From positions 124,001 to 188,000 of the forward strand of contig DATNCQ010000214.1 in the NCBI GenBank assembly GCA_035571515.1: 64,000 bases of DNA, given 5' to 3'. Positions 1 to 8,896 of the stretch are shown piece by piece. The translations under genes were made by a program, and so were the position numbers. The notes beneath the pieces were generated by a model, which searched no databases, was not told the DNA's origin, and saw only the letters and a list, made by a program, of their open reading frames with translations. The stretch's first letter is position 1; every line of letters begins with the position of its first letter. Source of the DNA: Gp6-AA40 sp035571515 (GTDB taxonomy: Bacteria; Acidobacteriota; Vicinamibacteria; Vicinamibacterales; UBA2999).

Positions 1-25
1 CGAGAGAAACGATTGAAAGGAAAGC

Positions 26-61
26 AATGGCGGCGCTGATGATTTTCATGACGCCGCCATT
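26..61. repeat. Perfect inverted repeat, unknown role
   Basis: Ten-base arms AATGGCGGCG (26-35) and CGCCGCCATT (52-61) are separated by 16 bases. The arms could form a hairpin in RNA or bind a dimeric regulator. It lies downstream of the receptor gene that ends at 176 on the minus strand. The neighbour to the left is outside the window, so its role cannot be decided. Confidence 0.5.
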
Positions 62-79
62 CTATCGCCGGCGAGAGAA

Positions 80-160
80 GCCGGGTCCAGAAGGACCCGG
101 CCTACATCGTTATCGTTCTCTTCCTACGTCGTTCGTAGGGCGGGTCCTTCTGGACCCGCC
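80..160. repeat. Pair of inversely oriented REP-like hairpins
   Basis: Two palindromes with 9-bp arms and 4-nt loops sit at 80-101 (core GGGTCCAGAAGGACCC) and 139-160 (core GGGTCCTTCTGGACCC). They are the same element in opposite orientation, each with a CCTAC(G/A) tail pointing toward the other. Related hairpins occur at 8818, 52213, 52863 and 63402. The arrangement resembles a bacterial interspersed mosaic element. The position just after the stop of the receptor gene suggests a role in transcript ends. Confidence 0.65.
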
Positions 161-175
161 AGATTGTCCTGAATC

Positions 176-3100
176 CTAGAACTGCGTTCTGAAACCGAAC
201 TGCAGCATGCGCGGCGAGTAGGCCGTCGTCGTGCTGGCGTTCGGCTGCCCGTAGCGCGCGTTCTGCTCGTTCAGGGTGAACAGCGTCGGATCGAAGTTCT
301 TCCGGTTGAACACGTTGAAGATCTCGAAGATCCCATCGACCTTGAACTTCTGCGTGATCGAGATCCGCTTCTGGAGGCGCATGTCCACGCGGTGGATCGA
401 CGGCAGGTCGATGCCGTTGCGCTCGATGACGGAGCCGTTGGCGCGGAGCCGGCCCTGCGCCGACACCTGACCCGCGGCGCCCTGGTTGAGGACATCGACG
501 CCCGCCTGGGCCGTCTCCCAGCCGTTGTCGCCGAAGATATAGAGACCGCTCAACTGCAGGCCGTACGGCGCTTCCCAGATGCCGTTGAACGTCACGCGGT
601 TGTGCTGATCCTTGCCCGCATACCAGTCGTTTTCGGAGATGTAGTCCGGCAGCGCGACGGCCACGTCGCAGCGATAGACGCCCGAGCCCGCGACGGTCGT
701 AACCGGATACTGGCAACCCGGGTTCAGCGGGAGCTGGTCGAAGTTGCTGGTCCGCGACAGCGTATAGCTCGCCGAGGCCTGCCAGTGATTCGCCATGCGC
801 TTGGTGAACGCCGTCTGCAGCGCGTTGTAGTTCTGCTTGCCGTCCGTGCGGTTCATCTGGATGGTGCCCCAGCCCGGATACGGACGGTTGATGTAGTTGG
901 CCGCCGCCTGCGCGCCGACGAGCGGATACGGAACGCCCGTCGCCGGGTTGAACGCGACGTTGATGTTGCGCGTGTTGAGCTGCGCGCGATCGCCCGTGTA
1001 CACCCAGTCCATCTCGAGCGACGCCTGGTTGCCCAGCTGACGCGCAAAACCGATGGACCCCTGGTGGCTGTACGGATCCACGAGGTCGGGCGCGGCGAAG
1101 TTCTGCGTGCTGTGCCGCAGGTTGCAGGTCGGCGCCGCCGGATTCGGCTGCGACGAGCAGAGCAGCGCCTTCGCCTGGTCGTAAGTCGGCGCCGGGCCGT
1201 TGAACGGGTTGACCGCGAAGTCGGGTCGGCCGTCGTTGGTCACCGTCATCGCGATCTGCTGCACGTAGCGGAGCGTGAAGAGCGCCGGCTGCCCCGTCGC
1301 CGCCCCGTAGTAGATGCCGTAGCCCCCGCGGATGACCGTCTTGTCGTTCCACGCGTAGTTGAAGCCGAGGCGCGGCGCGAGGTTGTTGAGGTCGTCGGGG
1401 CGGTTCGCCGGGATGAACGGCTCGAAGCCGACCCAGTTCACGAACTCGCCAATCTGCGCGTCGTAGCGGACGCCGAGGTTCAGCGTCAGCTTGTTGGTCG
1501 CGTGCCAGTCGTCCTGCGCCCACCAGGCGACGACGTGCCGCGGCGCGTACTCGGTGAAGCCGTTGTTGCCCGCCGGGCGCGAGAACGGCGAGCTCGTCAT
1601 CGCGACGTTGCGGATGTACTGGGTCGTCACCGCCGACAGCGGCGCCAGGTTCCACGTCGAGACGTCGTTGACGTCGCGAATCATGTCCTGAATGACCGCC
1701 GCCGGCAGCGTGCCGTTGTTCGCCGTGAACTGGCCCATGCAGGTCTGGCACGTGGTCTCCCACGTGAAGTCCCTCATGTACTCGCCGCCGAGTTTCATGT
1801 CGTGGCGGCCCTTGGCGTTGTACGACATCGTCAGCGCGTCCTGGATGTCCCAGTCCTCTTCACGGATGTTCTGCGGCGTGATGGCGTGCGTCTGGCCGAG
1901 CGTGAAGCCGCGCAGCAGGATGACCGGCGCGCCGAAACCCTGCGTCTGGCCGACGAGGCTGCCGGCGTTCTGCACGTGCGCGTACTGGTTCCAGTGGAAC
2001 AGCGAATGCCCGCCCTTGATCTCGTTGACCATGCTCGAGCCGAGCACCTGCGTGAAGCTGCCGAACTCCTGCTCGGAGCGGCGGTTGACGCCAATCGCCG
2101 ACGCCGGTGTGCGGTCCGAACCGCCCGTGTAGCGCGAGTCGTACGGGATGCGGTTGTCGTAGCGGTTGCCGCGCAGCGACAGGCGCTTGGACGGCGAGAA
2201 CTGGAAGTCGAAGCGCCCCATCTCGGTGTCCTGGCGCCGCGCGCCGGCGAGCGTCGTGTTGAACTTCGGGTACGGCGTGTTGTAGACGTAGGTCTGCGGC
2301 TCGCGCTCGAACTCGTAGTTCAGGAAATAGTGGATGCGGTCGCGGACGATGGGACCGCCGAACGTCGTGCTGATCTGCTGGTCCTGATACGGCAGCACCA
2401 CGCCCGCCACCGGATCCTTCCCGTTGAACTTCGAGTCACGGAAGTAGCCAGAGAGCGTGCCGGCCATCGTGTTCGTGCCCGACTTGGTGATGGCGTTGAC
2501 CTGGATGCCGCTCGAGCGGCCCTGTGACGCGTCGAAGCGATTGGACACGAACTCGAACTCGCCAATCGCATCACGGCTGAAGCGCGGTTGACCGAAGGCG
2601 AGAGCGACCTGGTTGGTCACTTGCTGACCGTCGAGATTGAGCTGAAACGGGATGTTCGAGCTCGTCGAGTTGATGGGCGTCTCGGCGACCGCGTTGGCGC
2701 GGCTGCCCGGCGCGAGCAGCGTCAGGTCCATCCAGTTGCGGCCGTTGACGGGAAGCTCCTGCATCTGGCGCGGATCGACGTTGGTGCCGAGCGTGGATGT
2801 CTGCGTATCCACCAGCGGCGCTTCACCGGTGACCGTCACCGATTCCTGCACGGTCGAAGGCGCCATCTGAAGATTGAGCACCGCGGTCTGGCCGACCAGC
2901 AGGTCCACCTGCCTGGTGACGGTGCCGAAGCCGGGAAGCTCGGCGTCCACCTTGAACATCCCGACGCGAACCGGGACTCGGTAACCGCCCTTTTCGTCCG
3001 TGACGGCCACGAAGGTGTTGCCGGTCGCGGTATGCGTCGCGGTGATGGTCACGCCGGGCAGCACGCCGCCCGTCGAATCGGTAACCGTCCCGCTGAGGGT

Positions 3101-3184
3101 CGCCTCCTGCGCGTACCCCGCGCCGGGCAGCAGCGCCAGAAGCGCGAGCACCAGTCCTACCCGCCTGAGAATACTCACGTACAT
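176..3184 (-). CDS. Oar-like TonB-dependent receptor
   Basis: A 1002-residue outer-membrane receptor. A signal peptide ends at about GYAQ. It is followed by a carboxypeptidase-regulatory-like Ig domain (motif SGTVTDSTGGVLPGVTI, about residues 30-115), a plug region (about 115-260) and a long barrel ending in aromatic-F as expected for a beta-barrel C-terminus. I place the start at the ATG at 3184 because AAGGAGAG lies 4-6 bases upstream; an upstream TTG at 3205 would put the Shine-Dalgarno inside the gene. Oar-type receptors are abundant in Acidobacteria and probably import large ligands such as glycans or peptides. The substrate here is unknown. A sigma70-like promoter lies at 3229-3257. Confidence 0.9.
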   Translation of the reverse strand: MYVSILRRVGLVLALLALLPGAGYAQEATLSGTVTDSTGGVLPGVTITATHTATGNTFVAVTDEKGGYRVPVRVGMFKVDAELPGFGTVTRQVDLLVGQTAVLNLQMAPSTVQESVTVTGEAPLVDTQTSTLGTNVDPRQMQELPVNGRNWMDLTLLAPGSRANAVAETPINSTSSNIPFQLNLDGQQVTNQVALAFGQPRFSRDAIGEFEFVSNRFDASQGRSSGIQVNAITKSGTNTMAGTLSGYFRDSKFNGKDPVAGVVLPYQDQQISTTFGGPIVRDRIHYFLNYEFEREPQTYVYNTPYPKFNTTLAGARRQDTEMGRFDFQFSPSKRLSLRGNRYDNRIPYDSRYTGGSDRTPASAIGVNRRSEQEFGSFTQVLGSSMVNEIKGGHSLFHWNQYAHVQNAGSLVGQTQGFGAPVILLRGFTLGQTHAITPQNIREEDWDIQDALTMSYNAKGRHDMKLGGEYMRDFTWETTCQTCMGQFTANNGTLPAAVIQDMIRDVNDVSTWNLAPLSAVTTQYIRNVAMTSSPFSRPAGNNGFTEYAPRHVVAWWAQDDWHATNKLTLNLGVRYDAQIGEFVNWVGFEPFIPANRPDDLNNLAPRLGFNYAWNDKTVIRGGYGIYYGAATGQPALFTLRYVQQIAMTVTNDGRPDFAVNPFNGPAPTYDQAKALLCSSQPNPAAPTCNLRHSTQNFAAPDLVDPYSHQGSIGFARQLGNQASLEMDWVYTGDRAQLNTRNINVAFNPATGVPYPLVGAQAAANYINRPYPGWGTIQMNRTDGKQNYNALQTAFTKRMANHWQASASYTLSRTSNFDQLPLNPGCQYPVTTVAGSGVYRCDVAVALPDYISENDWYAGKDQHNRVTFNGIWEAPYGLQLSGLYIFGDNGWETAQAGVDVLNQGAAGQVSAQGRLRANGSVIERNGIDLPSIHRVDMRLQKRISITQKFKVDGIFEIFNVFNRKNFDPTLFTLNEQNARYGQPNASTTTAYSPRMLQFGFRTQF

Positions 3185-3228
3185 TCGTCTCTCCTTGAAT
3201 GCCAACCGGGCCTGTAAGCAGCCAATCC

Positions 3229-3257
3229 TTTTAACTGACGGCGGTACGGCCCGTCAA
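3229..3257 (-). promoter_or_regulatory. Predicted sigma70 promoter of the receptor gene
   Basis: On the minus strand TTGACG (3257-3252) and TTAAAA (3234-3229) are separated by exactly 17 bases. They lie about 45 bases upstream of the receptor start at 3184. The match to -35/-10 consensus is good for a GC-rich genome, but it is a prediction only. Confidence 0.55.
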
Positions 3258-3383
3258 GCAAACTCCGGACTCAAATCCGCGCTATGTTATTGGCCGCTTT
3301 CGACATCGGTCCTTCGGGCCATCCGGCACGTTGAACGAATATCCGGTTTTTTGGAGGGCACCGCTTTGAAAGGAATCGCAGCG

Positions 3384-5600
3384 ATGAAGCGCCTCGCGGC
3401 ACTCGGCCTCGTTGCAGTGACGTGCGTACTCATCATCCCCGTCGCGGCCCGGCAAAACGCGCCGGTTACGGGCCCGGCATTCGAGATCCGCGCGTTGTCG
3501 ACGCGGGCCGAACTCGTCAGCGGCGGCGACGTTCTTCTCCAGGTCAGCGGCCCGGCGAACCTCACGGCGAAGAATCTCACGGTCCGGGTCAACGGAAAGG
3601 ACGCCAGCGCGGCGTTCAAAGTCGCCCCCGACAAGACCTTGGTCGGGCTCGTGACCGGACTCAACGTCGGATCCAACGCCATCCAGGCGTCGATGCGCGG
3701 CAGCAAGCCGACCGCGCAGTTGACCGTCGTCAACCATCCGATCACCGGACCGGTCCTCTACAGTCCGCACCAGACGCCGTTCATCTGCGAGACGCAGGCG
3801 AGCGGCCTCGGCGAACCGCTCGACGCGGACTGCTCCGCGGCAACGAAGGTCGAGTACTTCTATCGCTCGACGGCAGCCCCCGCGCCGCGCGAAAACCAGG
3901 GCGACCTCGCCACGGCGGACAACGCGAACGGCTTCGGCGGAGGACGCGGCAACGCGCCCGCGAACCCGTTCAAGCCGCTCGACCCGAACGCGCCGCGTCC
4001 CGCCGACATCGCCATGACGACGACCACCGAGGGCAGAACGGTTCCCTACATCGTCCGGCGCGAGATGGGCACGATCAACCGCGCCGTCTATTCGATCGCG
4101 TTCCTCCACGAGCCCGGCACGCCGCTCCCCTCGCCGTGGACGGGTGGCGCCGCGTGGAACGGGCGCCTCGTCTACACCTTCGGCGGCGGCGTCGCCTGGG
4201 GCTACCACCAGGGGCGCACGATCGGCGGGCTCAACGGCAATCGCGGCAACCTCGAAGACGGCCAGTACGGCGACTTCCCGGTCGCGAAGGGTTTCGCGCT
4301 CGCCGGGTCGTCGCTCAACGTCTTCGGCACCTACGCCAACGACGTCGTCTCCGCGGAGACGATGATGATGGTGAAAGAGCACTTCGTCGAGCAGTTCGGT
4401 CCGATCAAGTGGACGATCGGCAGCGGGCGGTCCGGCGGCTCGATGCAGCAGCACCTGATCGCCAACAACTACCCGGGGCTGCTCGACGCGATCGTGCCGA
4501 CCGCGAGCTTTGCCGACGTCATCACCTTCCAGACGACGATGCTCGACTGCGAAGTGCTCGATCGCGCGATGACGGCCTCGAAGCAGCCGTTCACCACCGA
4601 CCAGAAGACGGCGGTCTCCGGCTTCAGCCACTGGGACTACTGCACGAACAACAAGCTGCGGTATGCGGCGGTCGCCGCCGACATCAACTGCGATCCGCAG
4701 ACGGTCCCGCCATCGATGCGCTTCGATCCCGCGAAGAAGCCCGACGGCGTCCGCTGCACGTACCAGGATGCGTACGTCAGCGTCTACGGCAGGGATCCCA
4801 AGACCGGCTTCGCGCGCCGGCCGTTCGACAACACCGGCGTCCAGTACGGGCTCGCGGCCTTCAACGCCGGCACGATCAATTTCAACCAGTTCCTCGACAT
4901 CAACCGCCTTGCCGGCGGCCACGACATCAACGGTAACCTCGTTGCCGAACGCACCGTGGCCGATCAGGAGGCGCTGCGCATCGCCTACGAGAGCGGCCGC
5001 GTCAACGACGGCGCGCACGGGCTGGCCCTGATTCCCATCATCGACATGCGGCCGTACACGGAAGGGCCGGGCGGCAACGTGCACGACACGTTCGACGGCG
5101 TGATCGCGGGCAACCGCATCGACGCCGCCGGCGGCAACCGCATCTCGCGCGTCTACGACGAGCGCGTGCCGGTCGTCCGCGCGCAGGACGCCAACCTCGA
5201 GATCCTCGACCGGTGGCTCGCGGCCGTCGCGCGCGACACGGCGCCGGGCAGCCAGCGCGAAAAGGTCCTGCGGAACAAGCCGGCCGGCCTGGCCGATTCG
5301 TGCTTCACCGCGCAGCTCGAGGAGATCAGGGACCCGGCGCGCTGCAAGGCGATGTTCCCCGTCTACGCGAACCCGCGCATCGTCGCGGGTGCGCCGCCAA
5401 CCGACGACGTCTTCAAGTGCGAGCTGAAGCCGATCGACAAGACGGAGTACAAGCGTCCCGTGTCCGACGCCCAGCTCACGGCGCTGCGCGCGGTGTTCCC
5501 GCAGGGCGTGTGCGATTACAGCAGGAAAGGCGTCCTGCAGCGGCCGTTGCAGGGAACGTGGCAGGTCTACCCAACTTCCCCGGCGGCCACGACCAAATAG
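3384..5600 (+). CDS. Secreted DUF6351-like alpha/beta hydrolase
   Basis: A 738-residue exported protein with a signal peptide (MKRLAALGLVAV to about VAARQ). It has an Ig-like N-terminal part (about residues 25-125) and a large hydrolase-like body. A nucleophile-elbow-like GSGRSGGSMQQ occurs near residue 355, followed by a conserved PTASFADV segment. Many cysteines suggest disulfides. The overall pattern fits the DUF6351 family, which resembles tannase/feruloyl esterases; the substrate is unknown. The ATG at 3384 begins a clean signal peptide, with AAAGGAA about 10 bases upstream. An upstream in-frame TTG at 3366, preceded by GGAGG, is an alternative start. It heads a run of plus-strand secreted hydrolases up to 8764. 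Confidence 0.7.
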   Translation: MKRLAALGLVAVTCVLIIPVAARQNAPVTGPAFEIRALSTRAELVSGGDVLLQVSGPANLTAKNLTVRVNGKDASAAFKVAPDKTLVGLVTGLNVGSNAIQASMRGSKPTAQLTVVNHPITGPVLYSPHQTPFICETQASGLGEPLDADCSAATKVEYFYRSTAAPAPRENQGDLATADNANGFGGGRGNAPANPFKPLDPNAPRPADIAMTTTTEGRTVPYIVRREMGTINRAVYSIAFLHEPGTPLPSPWTGGAAWNGRLVYTFGGGVAWGYHQGRTIGGLNGNRGNLEDGQYGDFPVAKGFALAGSSLNVFGTYANDVVSAETMMMVKEHFVEQFGPIKWTIGSGRSGGSMQQHLIANNYPGLLDAIVPTASFADVITFQTTMLDCEVLDRAMTASKQPFTTDQKTAVSGFSHWDYCTNNKLRYAAVAADINCDPQTVPPSMRFDPAKKPDGVRCTYQDAYVSVYGRDPKTGFARRPFDNTGVQYGLAAFNAGTINFNQFLDINRLAGGHDINGNLVAERTVADQEALRIAYESGRVNDGAHGLALIPIIDMRPYTEGPGGNVHDTFDGVIAGNRIDAAGGNRISRVYDERVPVVRAQDANLEILDRWLAAVARDTAPGSQREKVLRNKPAGLADSCFTAQLEEIRDPARCKAMFPVYANPRIVAGAPPTDDVFKCELKPIDKTEYKRPVSDAQLTALRAVFPQGVCDYSRKGVLQRPLQGTWQVYPTSPAATTK

Positions 5601-5643
5601 TGGTAATTTGTCCCGCACTCACCACGTCTTGATTGGAGGGAGT

Positions 5644-7296
5644 ATGTTGAGAAAGTTCGCCTTGCCGGTGATCTCCGCGGGTCTGCTCGCGCTGATGGGC
5701 GGGTCTGTGGCCACGCAGCAGCAGCTACCTCCGGGTTATGTCGATCCAAAGCCGATTCTTGACGCGGCCATCAGGCAGATCGGCAACGACAAGCTGAATT
5801 GCGTCACCATCGCGGGCGAGGGCTACAACGGCGCCGTCGGCCAGCAGAAGGAAGCCGGCAAGAACGTCGACTGGCCGCGTCCCGACAAGCTCGCCGCCTA
5901 CGTGCGGACGATGAACTGGCAGGCGAAGACGATGAAGGAAGAGTTCGATCGCAAGCCTGGTCTCACGCCCGCCGCGTGGAAGTACGGCGTCGGCTGGGTC
6001 GACGGCCCGCTGCAGAAGGAGACGCACCAGATCCACATGCTCAACGCGTCGGGCCCGAAGGTGTACGCGTGGCACATGGACGGCGCGAACGGGCAGCCAA
6101 CGCCGGTCGATCAGGACGTCGCCGACGTCTACCCGATCGAGCTCTGGATGAACCCGCACGGGTTCCTGAAGGCGGCGCAGATGCCGGGCGCCAACCCGAA
6201 GGCGTCGTGGCGCTGGGAGCTCGGTGAGATGGGGCGCGACGGCCTGACGATCATTCCCGAGATCACCAACGTCGTGCAGATCACGGCGCCGGGCGGGTTC
6301 AAGATCGACGCGACGATCAACAAGGAGCACAACCTCCAGCGCATGCACACGCTGGTGCCCGATGAGTTCTTCGGCGACCTGAACTACGAGCACGAGTTCA
6401 CCAACGAGGCCTTCATCGACGCCGGCAACGGCATCAAGTTCCCGACCGGCTGGCACTCGCACGAAGGCTATGACGACAACTTCCAGTCGCAGAACTACAG
6501 CGCCGGCCACAACGCGTTCGGCGGCCAGTTCAAGGACGTCAAGGCCAACGTCTGCCCGGACCCCGTCGCCGTGCCGGACTCGATCCGCACGTATCAGCAG
6601 CCGGTGAACCCGACGATGACGCGGCTCGCCGACGGCGTGTTCGCCTACGAGCGCGGCAGCTACAAGACCATCGCGGTCGAGTTCCCGCGCTGGATCGCGA
6701 TGTTCGAGGCGCCGCGCAGCGAGGAGTTCAACCTGCGCGTGGCCGACATGATCCTCAAGCAGATCCCCAACAAGCCGATCCGCTACGTCGTCAACTCGCA
6801 CCAGCATGCGGACGCGGCCGCCGGGCTGCGCGCCTACTCGCATCTCGGGGCGACGATCCTCACGTCGTTCCACAACATCACCCTGTTCCGCCAGGACTTC
6901 ATCAACTACCAGGCGCGGACGATGAAGCCGGACATGGTGTCGCAGTGGCCGCCGACCGAGCTCGCCGAGGGCTATTACTGGGAAGACATCCGCGAGAACT
7001 ACACGCTCGAGGACCAGGGACGCGTGATGCACGTCTATTACATCAACCCGCTGCAGCACGCGGAAGGGATGCTCGTCGGCTACCTGCCGAAGGAAAAGCT
7101 CCTGATCGAGAACGACATCGTCAACACCAACAACCTGCCGGCGATGCCGACGCGTGACATGACCACGCTCTACAACCAGGTCCGCAAGCTCGGGCTGGAT
7201 GTGCAGCAGATCGTCCCGATCCACGGCCGGGTGATGCCGTGGGGCGACTTCGCGAAGATGTTCCCGGCGCAGCCGCGCCAGACGGCGCAGAACTAG
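5644..7296 (+). CDS. Secreted MBL-fold metallo-hydrolase with long N-terminal extension
   Basis: A 550-residue exported protein whose start at 5644 is set by GGAGGGAGT immediately upstream. A signal peptide ends around residues 22-25. About 300 residues without a recognised domain are followed by a metallo-beta-lactamase-fold region. The metal motif SHQHADAAAG (HxHxD) is near residue 390, and late conserved residues occur in ENDIVNT and IPIHGR. The usual final D/H of HxHxDH is not clear, so the metal site may be atypical. It sits 43 bases after the DUF6351-like gene and is probably cotranscribed. Substrate unknown. Confidence 0.75.
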   Translation: MLRKFALPVISAGLLALMGGSVATQQQLPPGYVDPKPILDAAIRQIGNDKLNCVTIAGEGYNGAVGQQKEAGKNVDWPRPDKLAAYVRTMNWQAKTMKEEFDRKPGLTPAAWKYGVGWVDGPLQKETHQIHMLNASGPKVYAWHMDGANGQPTPVDQDVADVYPIELWMNPHGFLKAAQMPGANPKASWRWELGEMGRDGLTIIPEITNVVQITAPGGFKIDATINKEHNLQRMHTLVPDEFFGDLNYEHEFTNEAFIDAGNGIKFPTGWHSHEGYDDNFQSQNYSAGHNAFGGQFKDVKANVCPDPVAVPDSIRTYQQPVNPTMTRLADGVFAYERGSYKTIAVEFPRWIAMFEAPRSEEFNLRVADMILKQIPNKPIRYVVNSHQHADAAAGLRAYSHLGATILTSFHNITLFRQDFINYQARTMKPDMVSQWPPTELAEGYYWEDIRENYTLEDQGRVMHVYYINPLQHAEGMLVGYLPKEKLLIENDIVNTNNLPAMPTRDMTTLYNQVRKLGLDVQQIVPIHGRVMPWGDFAKMFPAQPRQTAQN

Positions 7297-7401
7297 GGGG
7301 CAGGGGGCAGAGGGCAGGGGGGCGGTAGGAGGCAGGTGTTGCCACCCGCGCCCTGCTGCCCTCTGTTCACCGCCACCTCCTGCCCGCGGCCCCCTGCCAC
7401 C
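7297..7401. repeat. Heptad-periodic intergenic array with inverted halves
   Basis: Fifteen consecutive 7-mers start directly after the stop codon: GGGGCAG, GGGGCAG, AGGGCAG, GGGGGCG, then pyrimidine-rich units such as CTGCTGC, CACCTCC, TGCCACC. The purine-rich left half can pair imperfectly with the pyrimidine-rich right half, giving a long hairpin. It belongs to the same class as the arrays at 34142, 56030 and 59198, although here the flanking genes point the same way. Confidence 0.75.
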
Positions 7402-7417
7402 TCATAGGAGCTTTGCC

Positions 7418-8764
7418 ATGATTCGTCATTCCATCCGACTGGGCGCGCTCGTGGCCGGCACGCTGCTCGCCCTTGCGACGCTGGCGTTGCCGCCATCGCT
7501 CGCGCAGGCACCGGCGGCCGGCGGCACCGTCGCGTTCACCAACGCGCGCATCATCGACGGCACCGGGCGCGCGCCCATCGAGCGCGGCACGCTCGTCGTC
7601 AGCGCCGGCCGCGTGACCGCGGTCGGCCCCGCGAACTCGACCACCGTCCCTGCCGGCGCGCAGCGCATCGACGCCACCGGCAAGACCATCGTCCCCGGCT
7701 TCATCAACGCGCACGCGCACCTCAACGTGGACCGCGACTTCACCGGCAACGTGCGGGAGGACTTGATCCGCCGGCTGAAGATGTACGCGAACTACGGGGT
7801 GACGAGCACGGTGAGCCTCGGCTCGGGCACCGCCGACGAGGCCGAGGGCTTCAAGCTGATGCAGGAGCAGGACCACGTCGGCCTCGACCGGGCGCGGCTC
7901 TACACGGCGGGGCTCAACGCCATCGGCAAGACGCCGGCCGAGGCGCGCGCCAGCGTGGATCGGCTCGCCGACCTCCACGCCCACGCCATCAAGTTCCACA
8001 TCAACGGCAGCCCCAACGACATGAACCGCGAGACGTGGAGCGCGATCATCGACGAGTCGCACAAGAAGAACCTCAAGGTCGCCGTCCACGTCTACTACCA
8101 CAAGGACGCGAAGGCGGCGATTGACGACGGCGTGGACATCATCGCGCACAGCATCCGCGACCAGGACGTGACGCCGGAGCTGATTGCCGAGATGAAGCAG
8201 AAGAACGTCTCCTACATCCCGACGCTGACGCGCGATCTCTCCGTGTTCGTCTACGAGAGCACGCCCGACTTCATCAAGGATCCGTTCTTCCTGCGCGGGA
8301 TGTCGCTCTACAAGGATCAGGTGGCGATCGTGACCGCGCCCGAGTGGCAGGAAAAGGTGCGCAAGGATCCGACGGCCGCGATGATCAAGGGCGCGCTCGT
8401 GCAGGCGAACAAGAACCTGAAGATCCTCAGCGACGCCGGCATCCCCATCGGCATGGGCACCGACAGCGGCGTGTCGGGGGCCGGCAACGTCGGCCGCTGG
8501 CAGGGCTTCTTCGAGCAGCTCGAGATGGAGATGATGAACAAGGCCGGCATGTCGCCGATGAAGGTCATCGTCGCGTCGACCGGCGATGCGGCGAAGATCA
8601 TGGACCTCAAGCAGGTCGGCACGCTGCAGCCGGGCAACTGGGCGGACCTCGTCGTCCTGCGCGCCAACCCGCTGGACAACATCCGCAATACGCGGACGAT
8701 CGACTCGGTCTGGATTGCGGGAGGGAAGCTCGCCGACGTCCAGCCGGTGACGAGCACGAAGTAG
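7418..8764 (+). CDS. Secreted amidohydrolase (imidazolonepropionase-like)
   Basis: A 448-residue metal-dependent hydrolase with a signal peptide (cleavage about SLAQA). The amidohydrolase-superfamily pattern is present: the beta-strand with PGFINAHAHLN (metal-binding HxH, near residue 95), a later VHVYYH, IIAHSIRD, and the aspartate motif GMGTDSG near the C-terminus. The last residues form the usual small beta-sandwich with GNWADLVVL. GGAG seven bases upstream supports the ATG at 7418. It follows the MBL-fold gene, and the set looks like a periplasmic degradation pathway. The substrate (cyclic amide or ester) cannot be read from sequence. Confidence 0.85.
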   Translation: MIRHSIRLGALVAGTLLALATLALPPSLAQAPAAGGTVAFTNARIIDGTGRAPIERGTLVVSAGRVTAVGPANSTTVPAGAQRIDATGKTIVPGFINAHAHLNVDRDFTGNVREDLIRRLKMYANYGVTSTVSLGSGTADEAEGFKLMQEQDHVGLDRARLYTAGLNAIGKTPAEARASVDRLADLHAHAIKFHINGSPNDMNRETWSAIIDESHKKNLKVAVHVYYHKDAKAAIDDGVDIIAHSIRDQDVTPELIAEMKQKNVSYIPTLTRDLSVFVYESTPDFIKDPFFLRGMSLYKDQVAIVTAPEWQEKVRKDPTAAMIKGALVQANKNLKILSDAGIPIGMGTDSGVSGAGNVGRWQGFFEQLEMEMMNKAGMSPMKVIVASTGDAAKIMDLKQVGTLQPGNWADLVVLRANPLDNIRNTRTIDSVWIAGGKLADVQPVTSTK

Positions 8765-8817
8765 TTCGTCGTTGGCACCCGGGAGGCGGGTCCGCCGATC
8801 GCCAGGTCCGTCCGTAG

Positions 8818-8863
8818 GCCGGGTGCCGCGGTGCAACACGATCCACTGCACCGCGGACCCGGC
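8818..8863. repeat. Large intergenic hairpin
   Basis: A 17-bp stem (8818-8835 with 8847-8863, one bulged G at 8825) with an 11-nt loop lies between the convergent amidohydrolase and quinoprotein genes. Read on the minus strand, its ends match the 80-101 hairpin (GCCGGGTCC ... ACCCGGCCTACG), as if the short AGAA loop had been replaced by a longer stem. A bidirectional terminator is plausible. Confidence 0.6.
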
Positions 8864-8864
8864 T

Positions 8865-8892
8865 CACCAACTACCCAACTACCAACTACCAA
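8865..8892. repeat. Short heptad array (CTACCAA units)
   Basis: Units CACCAAC, TACCCAA, CTACCAA and CTACCAA run up to five bases before the stop codon of the quinoprotein gene at 8897. This is another convergent gap with a 7-nt period. Confidence 0.6.
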
Positions 8893-8896
8893 CCGG

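Noticed and set aside
3182..3205. Receptor start at TTG 3205
   Set aside because: The Shine-Dalgarno AAGGAGAG would lie inside the gene, and the signal peptide starts cleanly at ATG 3184.
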